The translations under genes were made by a program, and so were the position numbers. Under the pieces are notes generated by a model. It had not been told where the DNA came from. It saw only the letters and a program-made list of their open reading frames with translations, and searched no databases. From Dermatemys mawii (Eukaryota > Chordata > Testudines > Dermatemydidae), in the NCBI GenBank assembly GCA_007922305.1, contig ML677341.1:68630663-68694662 (forward strand): a DNA stretch of 64,000 nucleotides, read 5' to 3'. Positions 1-12,058 of the stretch are shown here, piece after piece. Positions within the stretch are counted from its first letter, which is position 1; each line of letters starts with the position of its first letter.

Positions 1-690
1 GGCTAGAAAACATGCTTTATCTTTCACAACATGTGCTCTGTATAGCCAACAGGAGTCTGTCATATGCTTTAAAGACGTTAATTAAGAGCTAGATTGTCTC
101 AGGTGGGCGTATATCTGAATAGGGTGTGTGTGTGTGCCTTCCTAAGCTTGGCAGCATCTTTTATTGTCTAGCCTGCTTCTATGGTCCCACATCTCCCAAC
201 CTCTTTGGGAAAATGCATATCCCTGGGGCACATGAAAGAAGCAGATCACTTCTATGGTCCCCTGAGTGCAGGGCCTGCTATTGGCTTTATCCCTGGCAAA
301 GGGAACTGTGATGTATTAGTCCTTGTAGAACTACATGGAGAATGGATGATTTTAGATTAAGCATTTACCCTTAGACATTAGTGCAACATGATGCACAGAA
401 AGAAGATTGCTGTTTTTGAATGGCATCAGGCTGTGAAAAAAAACACAGCTCATGATCCACTATATACCCGTCAGATCCTTTTCTGCAGTACTCCTTCCTA
501 AGCAGCCATTTCTCATTTTGTATGTGTGCAACTCATTGTTCCTTCCTAAGTATAGTTCTTGGCACTTCTACTTATTGAATTCCATCCTATTTACTTCTAG
601 ATCTGGACCAAGGACAGTTCTCTGCAGGACCCCTCTCACTGTGCCCTTCCAACTCGATTATGAGCCATTGATGACTACTCTCTGTGTAAA
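1..690. other. non-coding sequence, nothing recognised
   Basis: AT-rich unique-looking DNA. Short open frames on the + strand here have no splice context and resemble no family I know. I see no gene or promoter. Confidence 0.5.
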
Positions 691-770
691 AACGAGGAGT
701 TCTTGTGGCACCTTAGAGACTAACAAATTTATTTGGGCACAAGCTTTCATCGGCTAAAACCCACTTGGTA
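691..770 (-). mobile_element. Penelope-like element 3'-end fragment (antisense)
   Basis: The block with 'cttgtggcaccttagagac' and the following 'taacaaatttatttgggc' matches the 3' end of the PLE copies at 31928-32232 and 57039-57595. It lies in antisense orientation and is truncated at about 770. Confidence 0.7.
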
Positions 771-799
771 TTCCAACCAGTTGTGGAGGTTCATTTAGA

Positions 800-1276
800 C
801 TAGGGTTCTCTAATTTGTTTATGAGAAGGTCAAGTGAGGCATTGTCAAAAGGCTTACTAAAGTCAAGATATAGTGCATCTACAGCTTCCCCCTCACACCC
901 CCGTCCACAAGGTCATGTCATGTCATGTCAAAGAAAGTTATTAGGGTTTGACATCATTTGTTTTTGACAAATTTATGTTGACTGTCACTTATCACCTTCT
1001 TCTAGGCGCTTACAAATTGATCGTTTGATTATTTGCTGCATTATCTTTCTAGGTACCAAAGTTAAGATGAATGATCTATAATTCTCTGGGTTGTCCTAAT
1101 TTCCTTTTCATAGATAGGTATTATATTTGTTCTTTTGCAGTTCTCAGGTATCTCTCCTGTCCTCCTCAAGTTCTCAAAGATACTCGCTAATGTCTCAGAG
1201 CTCTCTACAGCCATTCCTTAAGTGTTCTAGGATGTATTTCATCAGCCCTGCTGACTTGAAGACATCTAACTTGTCT
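800..1276 (-). mobile_element. CR1 LINE reverse transcriptase fragment, part 1
   Basis: Reverse-strand remnant of a CR1 non-LTR retrotransposon. The stretch from 'gggttctctaatttgttta' through the 'ttactaaagtcaagatata' block to 'gacatctaacttgtctaag' is the complement of the CR1 RT coding region as it appears in reptile genomes. Frames are broken. The element resumes at 1498 after an inserted MITE. Confidence 0.8.
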
Positions 1277-1497
1277 AAGGCCTTGTCTACACTGCCACTT
1301 TACAGCTCTGCAACTTTCTCGCTCAAGGTGTAAAAACCCACACCCCTGAGCGCTGGAAGTTTCAGTCCTGTAAAGTGGTAGGGTAGACAGTGCACCAGCT
1401 CTGGGATCCATGCTCCCAGCACTGGTAGCTAGTCCCATTGTGGAGGTGTTTTTTTCACAGTTCTGGTACTGCGACTACACAGCCATGTTAAAGCGCT
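1277..1497. mobile_element. hAT-type MITE inserted in CR1
   Basis: The block starts 'ccttgtctacactgccact' and has an internal palindrome around 'cacacccctgagcgctg'. It is the same family as 63365-63656, in opposite orientation. It interrupts an otherwise continuous CR1 fragment, so it is younger than the CR1. The right terminal repeat is decayed and the duplication is not clean ('ctaag' is seen on both sides). Confidence 0.65.
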
Positions 1498-1775
1498 GCC
1501 GCGTGCCCTAAGTAATTCTTAACTGATTCTTTTCCTAGTTCAGACTCAGATATTACCACTTTTACACTGATATTCATTATGCTACTTTTCCAATCACTCC
1601 TAACTTTTTTGGTGTAAACTGAAACAAAAAAATCATTTAACACTCCAGCCATTACTGCATTTTCTGTTGTTGTCTTTCCTTTCTTCTTAAGTAACTGGCC
1701 TACCCTGTCCTTGGTCTTCCTTTTGCTTCTCATCTATTTGTAAAATGGTTTCTAGTTACCCTTTATAATCCAGTG
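1498..1775 (-). mobile_element. CR1 LINE fragment, part 2
   Basis: Continuation of the split CR1. The minus strand at 1488-1733 reads as a CR1-type pol piece containing VLNDFFVSVYTKK, resembling the motif that follows the endonuclease domain in CR1 ORF2. It is truncated and non-functional. Confidence 0.75.
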
Positions 1776-2611
1776 TCCAAATTAATTATCAACCTGTTAT
1801 GTGTTTTAATGATAGCTTTGAGTCCAAAATAAAGCCCATTCCAAAACAACTTTACAAAGATATCACACATCCATGTGCTAAAATGCAATTTTTTATAAGA
1901 CTATGTTAATTAAGTATTTACTGCCTAGAGCATCACTATTATTCCCTTCCAGTACAGAAATGCCAGTGGAGACATTTTAATGTATTACTTTTAATCATAA
2001 TATTATAATTCATTCACTTAGAAATTCATTAATTACAATCAGAATTCATACTGCAAGAAGGCATATTAAAACATAGTGACAATGGGCAAGCAGATTTGTG
2101 TTCACAGCAGCATCAGTTGAACAACTGTATTCACTTGTAGTAATGTGATTACCCTGCAATAGTAATTTTTGTTAATAGTATTTCACATACCTCATCTGGA
2201 AGATGGCCCAACCTGGCAGCATTGAACTAACAGCTTTATCTTTGCTAGTACCATATTTTCTCCTCTTTAATTTGCCCAGGCAGCTTTTGGCCACCCAAAA
2301 ACTCTCAAGCATTGTTAGATAGTATTTCTGTCAGACTTATTTGGCAATGTATTCTATGGTACCAATCCTGCAGTTGGACCTGCACCAATCTGATTGCAGG
2401 TTCATGACTCAAATATAGTAATTTTTAATCTCTCTTTTTAATGTTATATTGTTCCCCATTGTACTTAATGTGTCTCATCGTAAATTTCAATTCAGAAGGG
2501 GCTTTCTTTTCTCTATTGCTCTGTTATAAAAATGGCTATCTTAATAACTACGAATAATAGTATTTATTTATTTATTCGTGGTATTTATATAACACATACC
2601 AGTGTGCTAAG

Positions 2612-2616
<5 letters not shown>
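1776..2616. other. non-coding, AT-rich, nothing recognised
   Basis: No splice-bounded coding block, repeat terminus or RNA gene was recognised. Confidence 0.4.

Positions 2617-2664
<48 letters not shown>
2617..2664. repeat. (TA)n microsatellite, left half
   Basis: About 48 bp of pure TA alternation. It ends exactly where a solo LTR begins and resumes beyond it at 3324, so one TA tract was split by the insertion. Confidence 0.95.
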
Positions 2665-2668
<4 letters not shown>

Positions 2669-3320
2669 CAAAGCTCCAAGTCTGTACTTGTGGGTCCTGC
2701 GCTTCCTGGCAGATTTAGGGGCCTCAGAAACTCATCTAGGCTCCAGAGTGACCTCCCTTTCTCAGTATAATTGGCAAGAGTCACCACCTAGTGAGTCGCC
2801 TTCATCACAGGCCAGTATGGAAGATGGAAAAAGGGGGGAGCCCGGGCCCGCCCTCTACTCCGGACTCCAGCCCAGGGACCCTAATAGTATCAGCTAAGAT
2901 GGCTGACCTTTTAGGCACAAAACACAATACAATTCCCTGGGCTACTTCCCCACAGCAGTCCCTGCTTCTTCAAACTCCACTTCACCCTTACCTCAGGGCC
3001 TTCTTCCTTCTGTATGATATGTTGTCCAACACTCAGTCTCACCAACAGCATAACTTCCTTCCACAGCTCCTGACACCCACACCCACCTGACTAACTGGGA
3101 GGTTTTTATCTGGTTTCAGCCAGTCCCTGATTGGCTTCAGGTGTCCCAATTAGGCTAGCTGTTTCTACTCCTTTCTAGAAGGTTCTTAATTGGCCCCAGG
3201 TGTCTTGATTGGCCTGGAGTAGCCTTTGTTTGGCTATCCAGGGAACAAGGACCTGCACATCCTGAGACTAATATACCTGCCTTCCAGCACTCTCCTATAT
3301 CCTTCTGGTCTGACTCCGTC

Positions 3321-3323
<3 letters not shown>
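2665..3323 (+). mobile_element. solo Gypsy-type LTR inside a (TA)n tract
   Basis: About 658 bp starting 'gtgacaaagctcc' and ending 'gactccgtcaca' (TG...CA termini from 2666). Both flanks are (TA)n. There is no internal region and no partner LTR, so it is a solo LTR left by recombination. Assignment to a reptile Ty3/Gypsy LTR rests on the 'gtgacaaag' start, the 'gggcccgccctctactccgg' segment and the 'tcaca' end, which I recognise from turtle LTRs. Open frames inside it are incidental. Confidence 0.75.

Positions 3324-3369
<46 letters not shown>
3324..3369. repeat. (TA)n microsatellite, right half
   Basis: Pure AT alternation directly abutting the LTR end. It is the other half of the tract at 2617. 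Confidence 0.95.
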
Positions 3370-3372
<3 letters not shown>

Positions 3373-4365
3373 GATCATAGCCCCACCCCAAAAGCTAACA
3401 ATCTAAGTAGCCAGCCTCCTACCAAGTTACAACTGCTCGCTAGTTTGGTGATGGTAGGCACCAGATAGAGGGGATTGAGAGAGTATGTAAACCGTATTGC
3501 ATCTGCTCTCTGAATATTGCATTTGCACCATTTCTGCTTCTGGGTGAAATTCAAGGTATTGACATTGATCTATGTCTGAAGTCCCACATGATGTGGCTCC
3601 TACCTATCTGAGAATGAATGAATTGTTCGGAGCCACTCACTTCAGAGTCTCTTGATTTGAACAGCTGGGAGCTGGAGGCAGCTGTTTGCAATGGGGGTAC
3701 CCTAAACTCTGGCACTTAGTTCTCCTGCTGGTCTGACAGATTCTAAGTCTGTTGACCTTCAGGGCATAGAGGACAGCTTGCCTCTTCCCCAGAGAAAGCC
3801 TGAGAGGTGTGAGATGGCAGTGAGGATGGCATTAAGTTAATTTTGACAGGGAATATTTTTGCTGACACTGGTCAGTGAGACCTAAGTTTTAAAGTGTTGT
3901 ATATACACCCAGAGAAGCTCTGCACTAGGTGGATTTAGTAAAATGAAATAAATCTCATTCCCTGACAGTTGTAGAAATGCATGTGTCTAATAGAATAGCA
4001 GCTCCACAATACTTTGCTTAACAAATAATTCCTTTGGGATTATTTGTTGATATGCCAGGAAATCATCATCCAACATCTAGCAGAATTTTTTATGGCCAAT
4101 GTGTGATATTGGTGTGAATAGGGTAGAAGCTGACATTTTAAGATAATAGTAATGGCGGAGACTTAAATGTGAATCATCATGATAAGTTTAACAGCAAGAC
4201 AAATATGAGATGCCAAGAAGCAAGAATGCGGTTTAGAGTCAATCCACTACAAAACACTGTCCACAAATTTAAACAATAAAATGGAAAACTTTCAATAATC
4301 TTTGAGAACACATGTAGTTCCAGGTTGGCTACACAGATGCAGATGTATACATTATTCCAGCAAAC
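3370..4365. other. non-coding, nothing recognised
   Basis: No gene seen. 3540-3720 resembles the 3' part of an old interspersed repeat, but I cannot place it in a family. Confidence 0.35.
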
Positions 4366-4590
4366 ATCTAACTCAGGCCTGCACAACTCGGAAAGCAGGG
4401 AGGGCCATATTACTGCAAAAAAACACTGCTGCGGGCCAAAAAGCCCCGCCTTCACCCTGCTCCCATCCACTTCCCCTCACCTCATCGCTTGGCTTGCCCC
4501 ACCCCTACTGACTCCTCGCGGGCCGCACAGTGAGCCCATGTGGGCCGCATGTGGCCTCCAGGCTGCATGTTGTGCAGGCCTTATCTAACT
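4366..4590. mobile_element. hAT MITE with perfect 8-bp target duplication
   Basis: The element spans 4374-4582 (209 bp). The left terminus is 'caggcctgcacaac' and the right terminus 'gttgtgcaggcctt', a 14-bp inverted repeat with one terminal mismatch. Both sides carry the identical 8-bp duplication ATCTAACT (4366-4373 and 4583-4590). An 8-bp duplication and a CAG start are hAT hallmarks. The interior is GC-rich and non-coding. Confidence 0.9.
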
Positions 4591-4769
4591 AATCCAAAAA
4601 TCCACCTGTGAAAATCTTCAGAGAGTGAAGAATTTCAGTGTTAACTATTTCCCTCTGCTTTCAGTCTTGGAGTCTGCACCTACAATGCTGATAGTAGGAG
4701 GATTTTGTGGTCCACGCATTTTTAGAAGAATATATATTATGTATAATCTCTCTCTTTCCATAAATATAT

Positions 4770-4800
4770 ATTTAGAAAAAGAGAGAGAGAGTGTGTGTGT
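4770..4800. repeat. GA/GT simple repeat
   Basis: A short 'gagagagagagtgtgtgtgt' tract just left of the hAT element. Confidence 0.8.
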
Positions 4801-4807
4801 ATACACA

Positions 4808-6417
4808 AGGGCTGTCAAGTGATTAAAAAAATTCATTGTGGTTAATTGCACTGTTAATAAATAGAATACCATTTATTTAAATATTTTGGATGTTTACTAC
4901 ATTTTCAAATATATTGATATCAATTACAACACAGAATACAAATTGTACAGTGCTCACTTTGTATTTATTTTTGAGTGCAAGTATTTGCACTGTAAAAAAA
5001 CAAAATAGCATTTTTCAGTTCACCAAATGCAAGTACTGTAATGCAATCTTTTTATTATGAAAGTTGAATTTCAAATGTAGAATTATGTACCAAAAAAACT
5101 GTTTTAAAAAAATAGAGTCTGCAAGTCCACTTAGTCCTACTTCTTGTTCAGCCAATTGCTCAGACAAACAAGTTTGCTTACATTTGCAGGAGATAATACT
5201 GCCCGCTTCTTGTTTACAGTGTTACCTGAAAGTGACAATAGGCATTCTCATGGCACTGTGGTAGCAGGCATTGCAAGATATTTATGTGCCAGATGTGCTA
5301 AAGAGTCATATGTCCCTTAATGCTTCCTTTACATGAACCACCATTCCAGGTGACATGCCTCCATGCTGATTATGGGTTCTGCTCCATAACAACCCAAGGC
5401 AGTGCAGACTGATGCATGTTCATTTTCATTATCTGAGTCAGATGCCACAAACACTAGGTTGATTTTCTTTGTTGGTGGTTTAGGTTCTGTAGTTTCCGCA
5501 TCAAAATATTGTTCTTTTAAGACTTCCAAAAACATGCTCCACACCTCATCCCTCTCAGATTTTGGATGGCACTTCTTAAACTTTGGGTCAAATGCTGTTG
5601 CTATCTGTAGAAATCTCACATTGGTATCTTCTTCACATTTTGTCAGATTTGCTGTGAAAGTGTTCTTAAAATGAAAAACCTGTGCTGAGTCATCATCCGA
5701 GACTGCTATAATGTGAAATATATGGCAGAATGCAGGTAAAACAGAGCAGGGGACATACAATTCTCCCCCAAGGAGTTCAGTCACAAATTTAATTAACACA
5801 TTATTTTTTTAAACAAGTGTCATCAGCATGTAAGCATATCTTCTGGAATGGTGGCCAAAGCATAAAGGGGCATACGAATGTTTAGCATGTCTGGCATGTA
5901 AATATCTTGCAATGCCAGTTACAAACGTACCATGCAAATGCCTGTTCTAACTTTCTGGTGACACTGTAAATAAGAAGAGGGCAGCATTATCTCCCATAAA
6001 TGTAAGCAAACTTGTTTGAGCGATTGGCTGAACAAATAGGACTGAGTGGACTTGTAGGCTCTGAAGTTTTACATTGTTTTGTTTTTCGAGTGCAATTATG
6101 TAACCAAAAAAATCTACATTTGTAACTTGCACTTTCACAACAAAGATATTGCACTACAGTACTTGTATGAGGTTAATTGAAAAATACTATTTATTTTGCT
6201 TATCATTTTTGTAGTGCAAATATTTGTAATAAAAAATAATATACACTTTGATTTCAGTGGCAACACAGAATACAATATATATGAAAATATAAAAAAAATC
6301 CAAAATATTTAATAAGTTTCAATTGGTATTCTATTGTTTAACAGTGCAATTAAAACTGCGATTAATTACGATAATTTTTTTATTGTGATTACTTTTTTTG
6401 AGTTAATTATGTTAGGT
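4808..6417. mobile_element. foldback hAT DNA transposon with transposase remnant
   Basis: The arms 4808-5365 and 5830-6417 are long inverted repeats of each other. For example 'attgctcagacaaacaagtt' at about 5154 faces its complement near 6015, and 'gcaagatatttatgtgccag' at 5273 faces its complement near 5895. The loop, about 5370-5830, holds a hAT transposase fragment on the minus strand. The right terminus is decayed. The outer sequence 'gggctgtcaagtgattaaa' is typical of a hAT family abundant in turtles (recognised from memory). Confidence 0.8.
5329..5799 (-). pseudogene. hAT (ZBED-like) transposase fragment
   Basis: An open frame of about 156 codons on the minus strand inside the foldback element. 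The middle part reads NVRFLQIATAFDPKFKK followed by SERDEVW, the block seen in hAT/ZBED transposases between the catalytic core and the C-terminal dimerisation region. An autonomous hAT transposase is normally 600 residues or more, so this is only a piece. It has no zinc finger, no complete DDE core and no own start context. The opposite-strand open frame over 5402-5674 is its shadow. The piece is transposon-derived, not a host gene. A domesticated role is not suggested by anything nearby. Confidence 0.75.
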
Positions 6418-6418
6418 T

Positions 6419-6419
<1 letters not shown>

Positions 6420-6461
<42 letters not shown>

Positions 6462-6486
6462 ACACATGCCTACAGAGAGAGAGAGT
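6420..6486. repeat. (TA)n(CA)n(GA)n compound microsatellite
   Basis: TA alternation to 6440, then CA repeats, then 'gagagagaga'. It abuts the decayed right end of the hAT element. Confidence 0.9.
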
Positions 6487-9400
6487 AACACTGAGTATAT
6501 ATGGCACTTCACAAACATATAAAACAAAGCCCATGACTTAAGGAACTTACTGTCTAATTGGTACAACAGGAGGAAGAATTGAATCCTGTGAAAAAAAGGA
6601 CAATAGTGAGTAATAAAAGAAGAAAGCCAAAAGCTCTTGGAGAGTATTTTTGTGTGAGTGAAGACTATAGGTTACAATTGTTTGAGCTGACATGGTATGT
6701 TAACCTCCAGATATTTTAAGTTTTATTTCATAACCCAGTCATAGTCAGTCACGGGAGTGACAACAAAGACTGCCCATGTAGCAACTACTAGGAGAATGCT
6801 GGCTGAAAGAACTGAGTTTTGAGGGGAGGGGAAAGTTGAAGGATGTGTGAGGGCACCATGGTCAGTGGAAAAGAGGGGCTATTCCAGCCATAAGAGGTGG
6901 CATGAAAGAAGGTGTGGCATCTCAAAGAAGAAGAGAAGGAGAAAAGCAGCATATTAACAGGCAGAGCTTATAAAATACAGAGTCTGCCGGGCTGACTAGT
7001 AAAAGATGAGATTTGCGATGCAGGCAGGGCATGAAGTCACAAAAAGCCTTGAATACGACACTGGGAATTTTGAAAGTGATTCAGGAATAGAGAGAAGGAG
7101 CCTGTGGAGAGAATTAAGGAAGAATGTGACACAGTCATAGTAGTAAGAAAGAAAATGATTTTCACAATGATGTGTTGGACAGAGTGGAAGGAAATAAACT
7201 GAATCCAGGGAAGAGACGAATGCAGGAGTCTAGCCAAGAGACAGTGAAGGTGTAGACAGACAAGGATTTAAACAATGGGGCTGGATTGGGGGAGGGAGGG
7301 AAGAAGGGCAGATTTCAGAGATATTGAAAAATAAGAACAAACAGATTTGCAGCATCTTGAGTGTATGGTTCAAAGAAGAGAAAAGAGTCAAATATGAACA
7401 CAGGTTTTGGTCCTGGCTTTCGAGAAGAATAGTGGAGATATCAACTCTGTTAGAGGAAGAAAGCAGGTTTCAGTGGGAAAGATAAAGATTTCAATATGTG
7501 TTATGTTGAATTTGAGTTGGTAGCCATGTGCGTGGGCTCAGATGTGAAAAAAAACAGATACAAACGTGAGACTGAACAGAGGGAGCTATATGTGTGGGAG
7601 TAAACATGGGGAGTCTCCTTTGGAACCACGCTCATGCTATTTACAAGGAAAATCAGAACTATTCAGTGCAGACCAGAGAGCCGGGTTTGGCCATTAGTGC
7701 ATTATAAAGGTATTTTACAAAAACAGCTACCGTGTTTTTGACAGTTGATTTCACTGTTCAGTTTTAATTATATTTCATCATTTGAAACTCAATGTATTCC
7801 CATGAAATGTTTTATCCACATAGCAGATACCCTTTTTTCAATTTACAGTGAACCCACTCCTTTTAATGATTAGCAAGCTTTAATGAACTTTGTCATTGCT
7901 AATTCATCTCCCCATTATTTTGACAGTGTGATTTTTGTCAAAATTAGTGCAGCTAACACCATGTGGGGTCAAATTGATTGAAAAAAGCTTTTCAGGTTCA
8001 TAAGAACAAAAAGGGCCCTTATCCTTCAGAATATTTGTTATATTTTTTCTTTAACAAGAAAAGTCTCTTAGGCTTGATCATTGTCCATGCCCTTTTTTTT
8101 TTTTTTTTTTAAGTCAGGGCTGGATAAAATTTAGATTGTTTTGATCTCCATCTGTCAGTAGTAGATGAAGTGTGTGTGTTCAGATAATGAACCTAACTGG
8201 GTCAATTTGGAGACTTATAAATGGATTCTGCTTTAGGTTGCCTTTGCTTTAGCATATGCTGAAGGCACTATTATTTCATTGTTTGCATATATGCTGTCTA
8301 CCCACTGGAATTTTTGCCCATGAAAATAACCAAACAGGCACAATTTCCTTGCAATCTCTCTCTTGTGTTCTTTGGTGTTTTCCTTCTGCAAAGAAGAATT
8401 ATCATGCAGTGAGAAGTCTTCACTGTGGTACTGTTAATAACAATAACATGCATTCATCATGCATCTTTCATCCTGATGCACTACAAAGCACTTAACAAAC
8501 TGAGGCACATGCAGTCTGCAGGTCTTTCTTCATAACCATCAGTTCAGTGCAACCGCCTCTGAAGTGAAATACTAGAACGGTTTAACAGTTTAGGGCAAAC
8601 AGAACCAGATCTCTCAAGGTGCAGCTCCGACTGAAGTCAACGTAGTGTAACTGCAGTGGGGCAACAGGCAGACAGAATAAAACCACCAGCGTTGGAACTG
8701 AGCCAGGACACTGGGGCTAACACCCAAACCCTTACAAAAATTATCACAGGATAAATAATGCTAACAAATAGTCAGGACTTTAGGTTTTTTTACATCTTTT
8801 CTGAATGACGGAAGGGGGATGATTAGTGTTCTGTTTTGTCCTTTTATACAAAATCATCCGTGGTGTCAAGACTCCCTGAAGCCCAAGAATTAATGCATGT
8901 ATATGAATCGGAATGATGAACAGCATGAATACCGTGGTGTTCACAATCTTTTTTTTGCATGTCTATAGACAGAGGACTCTATCTTTATCCTCCTTTTATT
9001 TACAGTCGATGAAATCCAAACATTAATCCAATCTCAGCTATCAATAAATATGAATATCAGACCCTGGAACCGCAACTGGGATCAAAACTTGAGCGTTTCT
9101 GACCTTGACATACAAAATTTATTTTTTATCTTCATCCAGAAAAAGAGATGAGCAAGTCTCATCCAAAGTGCAGTTTCAAACCGCTCACTCGTTTGCCAGC
9201 AGGGCGCACTGCTCAAATGTCAACACAGTAAACATATTACTTAGGTAACACAGATAGATTTTCAAAGGGAAGAAAGTGAGTTTGGTGTCCAGATCACATT
9301 GAAATTGAATGGAATTTGAGCACCTAACTCCATTAAATTCCAACCTTAGTCCATAAACAATGTACCAGACCTATTGGGAGCAATCATTATGCCTGAAATC

Positions 9401-10479
9401 TTTTCAATACTTGAACAACTGATACCTGAATACTGTGACCCTAATAAGGTAAATTTGAGCCATTTCCCATCGTATGACAGCAAAACAGATGAACTGTATC
9501 TAGTTTACCATTTTCAGATGTTTGTCATATGGATGGGGGAATAGGATTGCAATACTATTCAGTCAAATTGCAGTTTACTGCTTTCACCTTTTTAAGAACT
9601 GTATTTTAGCCAGCTTCGTATTCACCTTCTTCACACTGCTTGAAATAGGGGAGAAATGAATTACTGGCAGTACGTGGTTTTATATACTTAACCTTTAAGG
9701 CTGGAAGTTTGGGGCCATGGTGAATGAAACTACCCTGAAATTAGGGTTATTGATGTTGTATAGGTTAAAATGTGGCTAATACACAGTTAAATTGTGTACA
9801 CTCAGGAACACACAATGCACGCACCAGAACTACAAAGTCTGTGTGGTAAGTAAATAGTCTCCAGTTTCCCCTGGCCTTCCAGGGTCTTCTTCTGGTTTGC
9901 TGTCCCCTCTCTTCTCTTTTGGCCCATTTCCCACCATCTAGAAAAGCCTCTAAAATCTGGATCTTAAAGACACACACACACAAAACGATAATATTCCTCA
10001 TTTTGGAACTCCCATATGCACAGTGGCTGGGGAAAACAATACTGGATAGGTCAGTGGAAAGATGTTTGCCCCATCCCCAAATGTAACCAACTCTCCTATC
10101 CAATGTTAATATATCACTATGACCAAGAAGAATGGGAGGTGTGTTGGAGAGATGGTTCTTTGGGAAACACGCACATATAAGAGTCTTCTTTTCATAAAAT
10201 GTGGTGGGAGTTGCAGTTTAAATTCCTTCTCATATATTCCTACTCCAGAAATGGAGCCCAGTTGCTTTTGCTTGGATTGTATACAGTTCCCAACACTTCA
10301 AAAGGCTTCACAAAGGACATTTGCCCAAATAAATAGAAAGCTGCTTGGTCCCCACGCATTGGAGGGCTTTGCATATGTTCTGGTGTATTTTAGCATTTGT
10401 TCTGGCACTGTAAAAACATTAACTACGTTCTCAACTCACACAGCAGTGAAGATGGTAAGCATTTATTCCCTGGGATGGT
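6487..10479. other. long stretch without recognised genes
   Basis: Purine-rich around 6800-7500, AT-rich elsewhere, with a T19 run near 8093-8111. Several open frames of 60-110 codons occur, but none has splice sites or family motifs. It could be a 5' intron of the dynein locus or intergenic DNA. I could not find dynein exons upstream of 12059 here. Confidence 0.4.
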
Positions 10480-10720
10480 GGCATGGTTTAGTGGAGAGGG
10501 CACTGAATTGAGAGTCAGGAAGCCTGGGTTTTATTTGCAGCTCTGCAACTGAGTTGCTTTTATGACCTTGGGCAACTCATTCCATCTTTCTGCCTCTCAG
10601 CCCATGTCTGTCTTGTCTGTTTAGATTGTAAATTATTCAGCACAGGGATTGTCACTGATCATGTGTTTATGCATTTCCAAGCACAATGGGGATAGGTGCT
10701 ACTGTAATACAAATGGATAA
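10480..10720 (+). mobile_element. MIR-like tRNA-derived SINE
   Basis: 'catggtttagtggagagggc' followed by 'gggttttatttgcagctctg' and 'gaccttgggcaactcattc' follows the head, box-B-like and core layout of MIR/CORE-SINE elements. The tail 'tagattgtaaattattcag' also fits. It is decayed. The tRNA-like head is part of the SINE, not a tRNA gene. Confidence 0.6.
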
Positions 10721-12058
10721 AAATGTACAGATGAGAAGCACAAAATCTAAGTGATTTGACAATGGCCACAGATGTAGTCCATGGGAAAATGAAGATCAGA
10801 ATATAGCAGTCCCTTTTTCTTAGCCTCTTGCATAATCTACAGATCAACTTTTACAATTGTGGTCAGAGGCCACACTGGCTGCTCAACAGAGTAGCTATTT
10901 TAGCTGCAGTCAGGCAATTGTGAGGGAGATGGAGGCAGCACCAGTGCGGTGGTTAGTAGAATGGGGAGTGCAGCCTCCCTGGACTGCAAATGGACATGAG
11001 GATCTCACCAATGTTGAGATATCTGTAGCAGTGGTTCTCATGGTGGCGAAAGGTAGCCCTGGGGCTCCTGTAGAGGGGAATGTGAGTAACTTGTGATTTT
11101 CAGGAAATATAAGTCACAAGCTTTCCACCCCTCACATTCAGTCTCTATCCATATAAATTGCTTTACATTTTCAAATGGCAAAGGGTTAGAAACTTCACTT
11201 TCATATGGAAGCTGATATTTTCATTTGCTAAGCACCCTTAAATAAGCCGGCTCTGGATATACGAAATAGTTCTGTGAACCTGCAGCATGCACCACACATT
11301 CCTCCAGCTTTCTCATTAAATAAGAGTTGCAGAAAGTTTACAGTATGCCACACAGATCTGAAAAACAATTCCATTGCTAAAACCCTAACTTAGTTTAAAT
11401 CCTTTGGATGGTGAACTGGGGAGGTTGTATAGTAAAATCATTGGCTAGACCTGTATGAGAGTCTAGGGTAGGGGCATAAAATAGGTAAGAGGAAAAATAA
11501 GTGCCAGTTCGATATACGAGTACATACCAGCCTTCAAGCATTGCTCCTGCCCTTTTCTTTGTGGAATAAATGAAATGACCTTCCAGTTAAAGTATAAAAG
11601 ATTGGAAAAGACAAAATAGAACAGTGAGACCTTGTTTCCCAGGGTATGTTCAGCATTAGAATTCTGCTCTCACACTCTAGTGAAGAAAAACTGTAGCCTG
11701 AACAGAAAACAGCTTAGCATTAAGGCATTCTTGTGTCAAATACTGTAAAAGAAAACAGTTAACAACACAAACTCTCTGCATTCTCATTACAAGCTGTGTG
11801 TATAATAGCCTGTCTCTCCTCAAATACCAAACAGGAATTCTTAGTGATCTTTTGTGTTTAGCCTTCCAAGTTGGCAATTCTACCAGGCCTGCCACTAATA
11901 ACCTGTAACTCCTCCATCATTCCCAGGTATTTTCTGTAGTTTTTGCTTTTATTGTGACTTGAAACTATTTTGTGACTGAATTCTGTTGTTGTTCTGCATA
12001 CAGAGGGTAATGAAGCATTTTTATTTGCATTTTTTGGTTCTTTCTTTTATTCTCACAG
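10721..12058. other. sequence upstream of dynein AAA3 exon
   Basis: No coding block recognised. The last 50 bases form a pyrimidine-rich acceptor tract ending 'tattctcacag' at 12058. Confidence 0.5.

Noticed and set aside
2532..3391. Open frames of 71-121 codons with poly-Ile-Tyr runs on both strands
   Set aside because: They are translations of the (TA)n tracts and the solo LTR.
5402..5674. 90-codon open frame on the + strand
   Set aside because: Antisense shadow of the hAT transposase fragment.
9765..10511. Open frames of 112 and 130 codons
   Set aside because: No splice context, no known motif; the 3' one runs into a MIR-like SINE.
10480..10560. tRNA-like promoter sequence
   Set aside because: It is the decayed tRNA-derived head of a SINE; no cloverleaf or anticodon arm can be supported.
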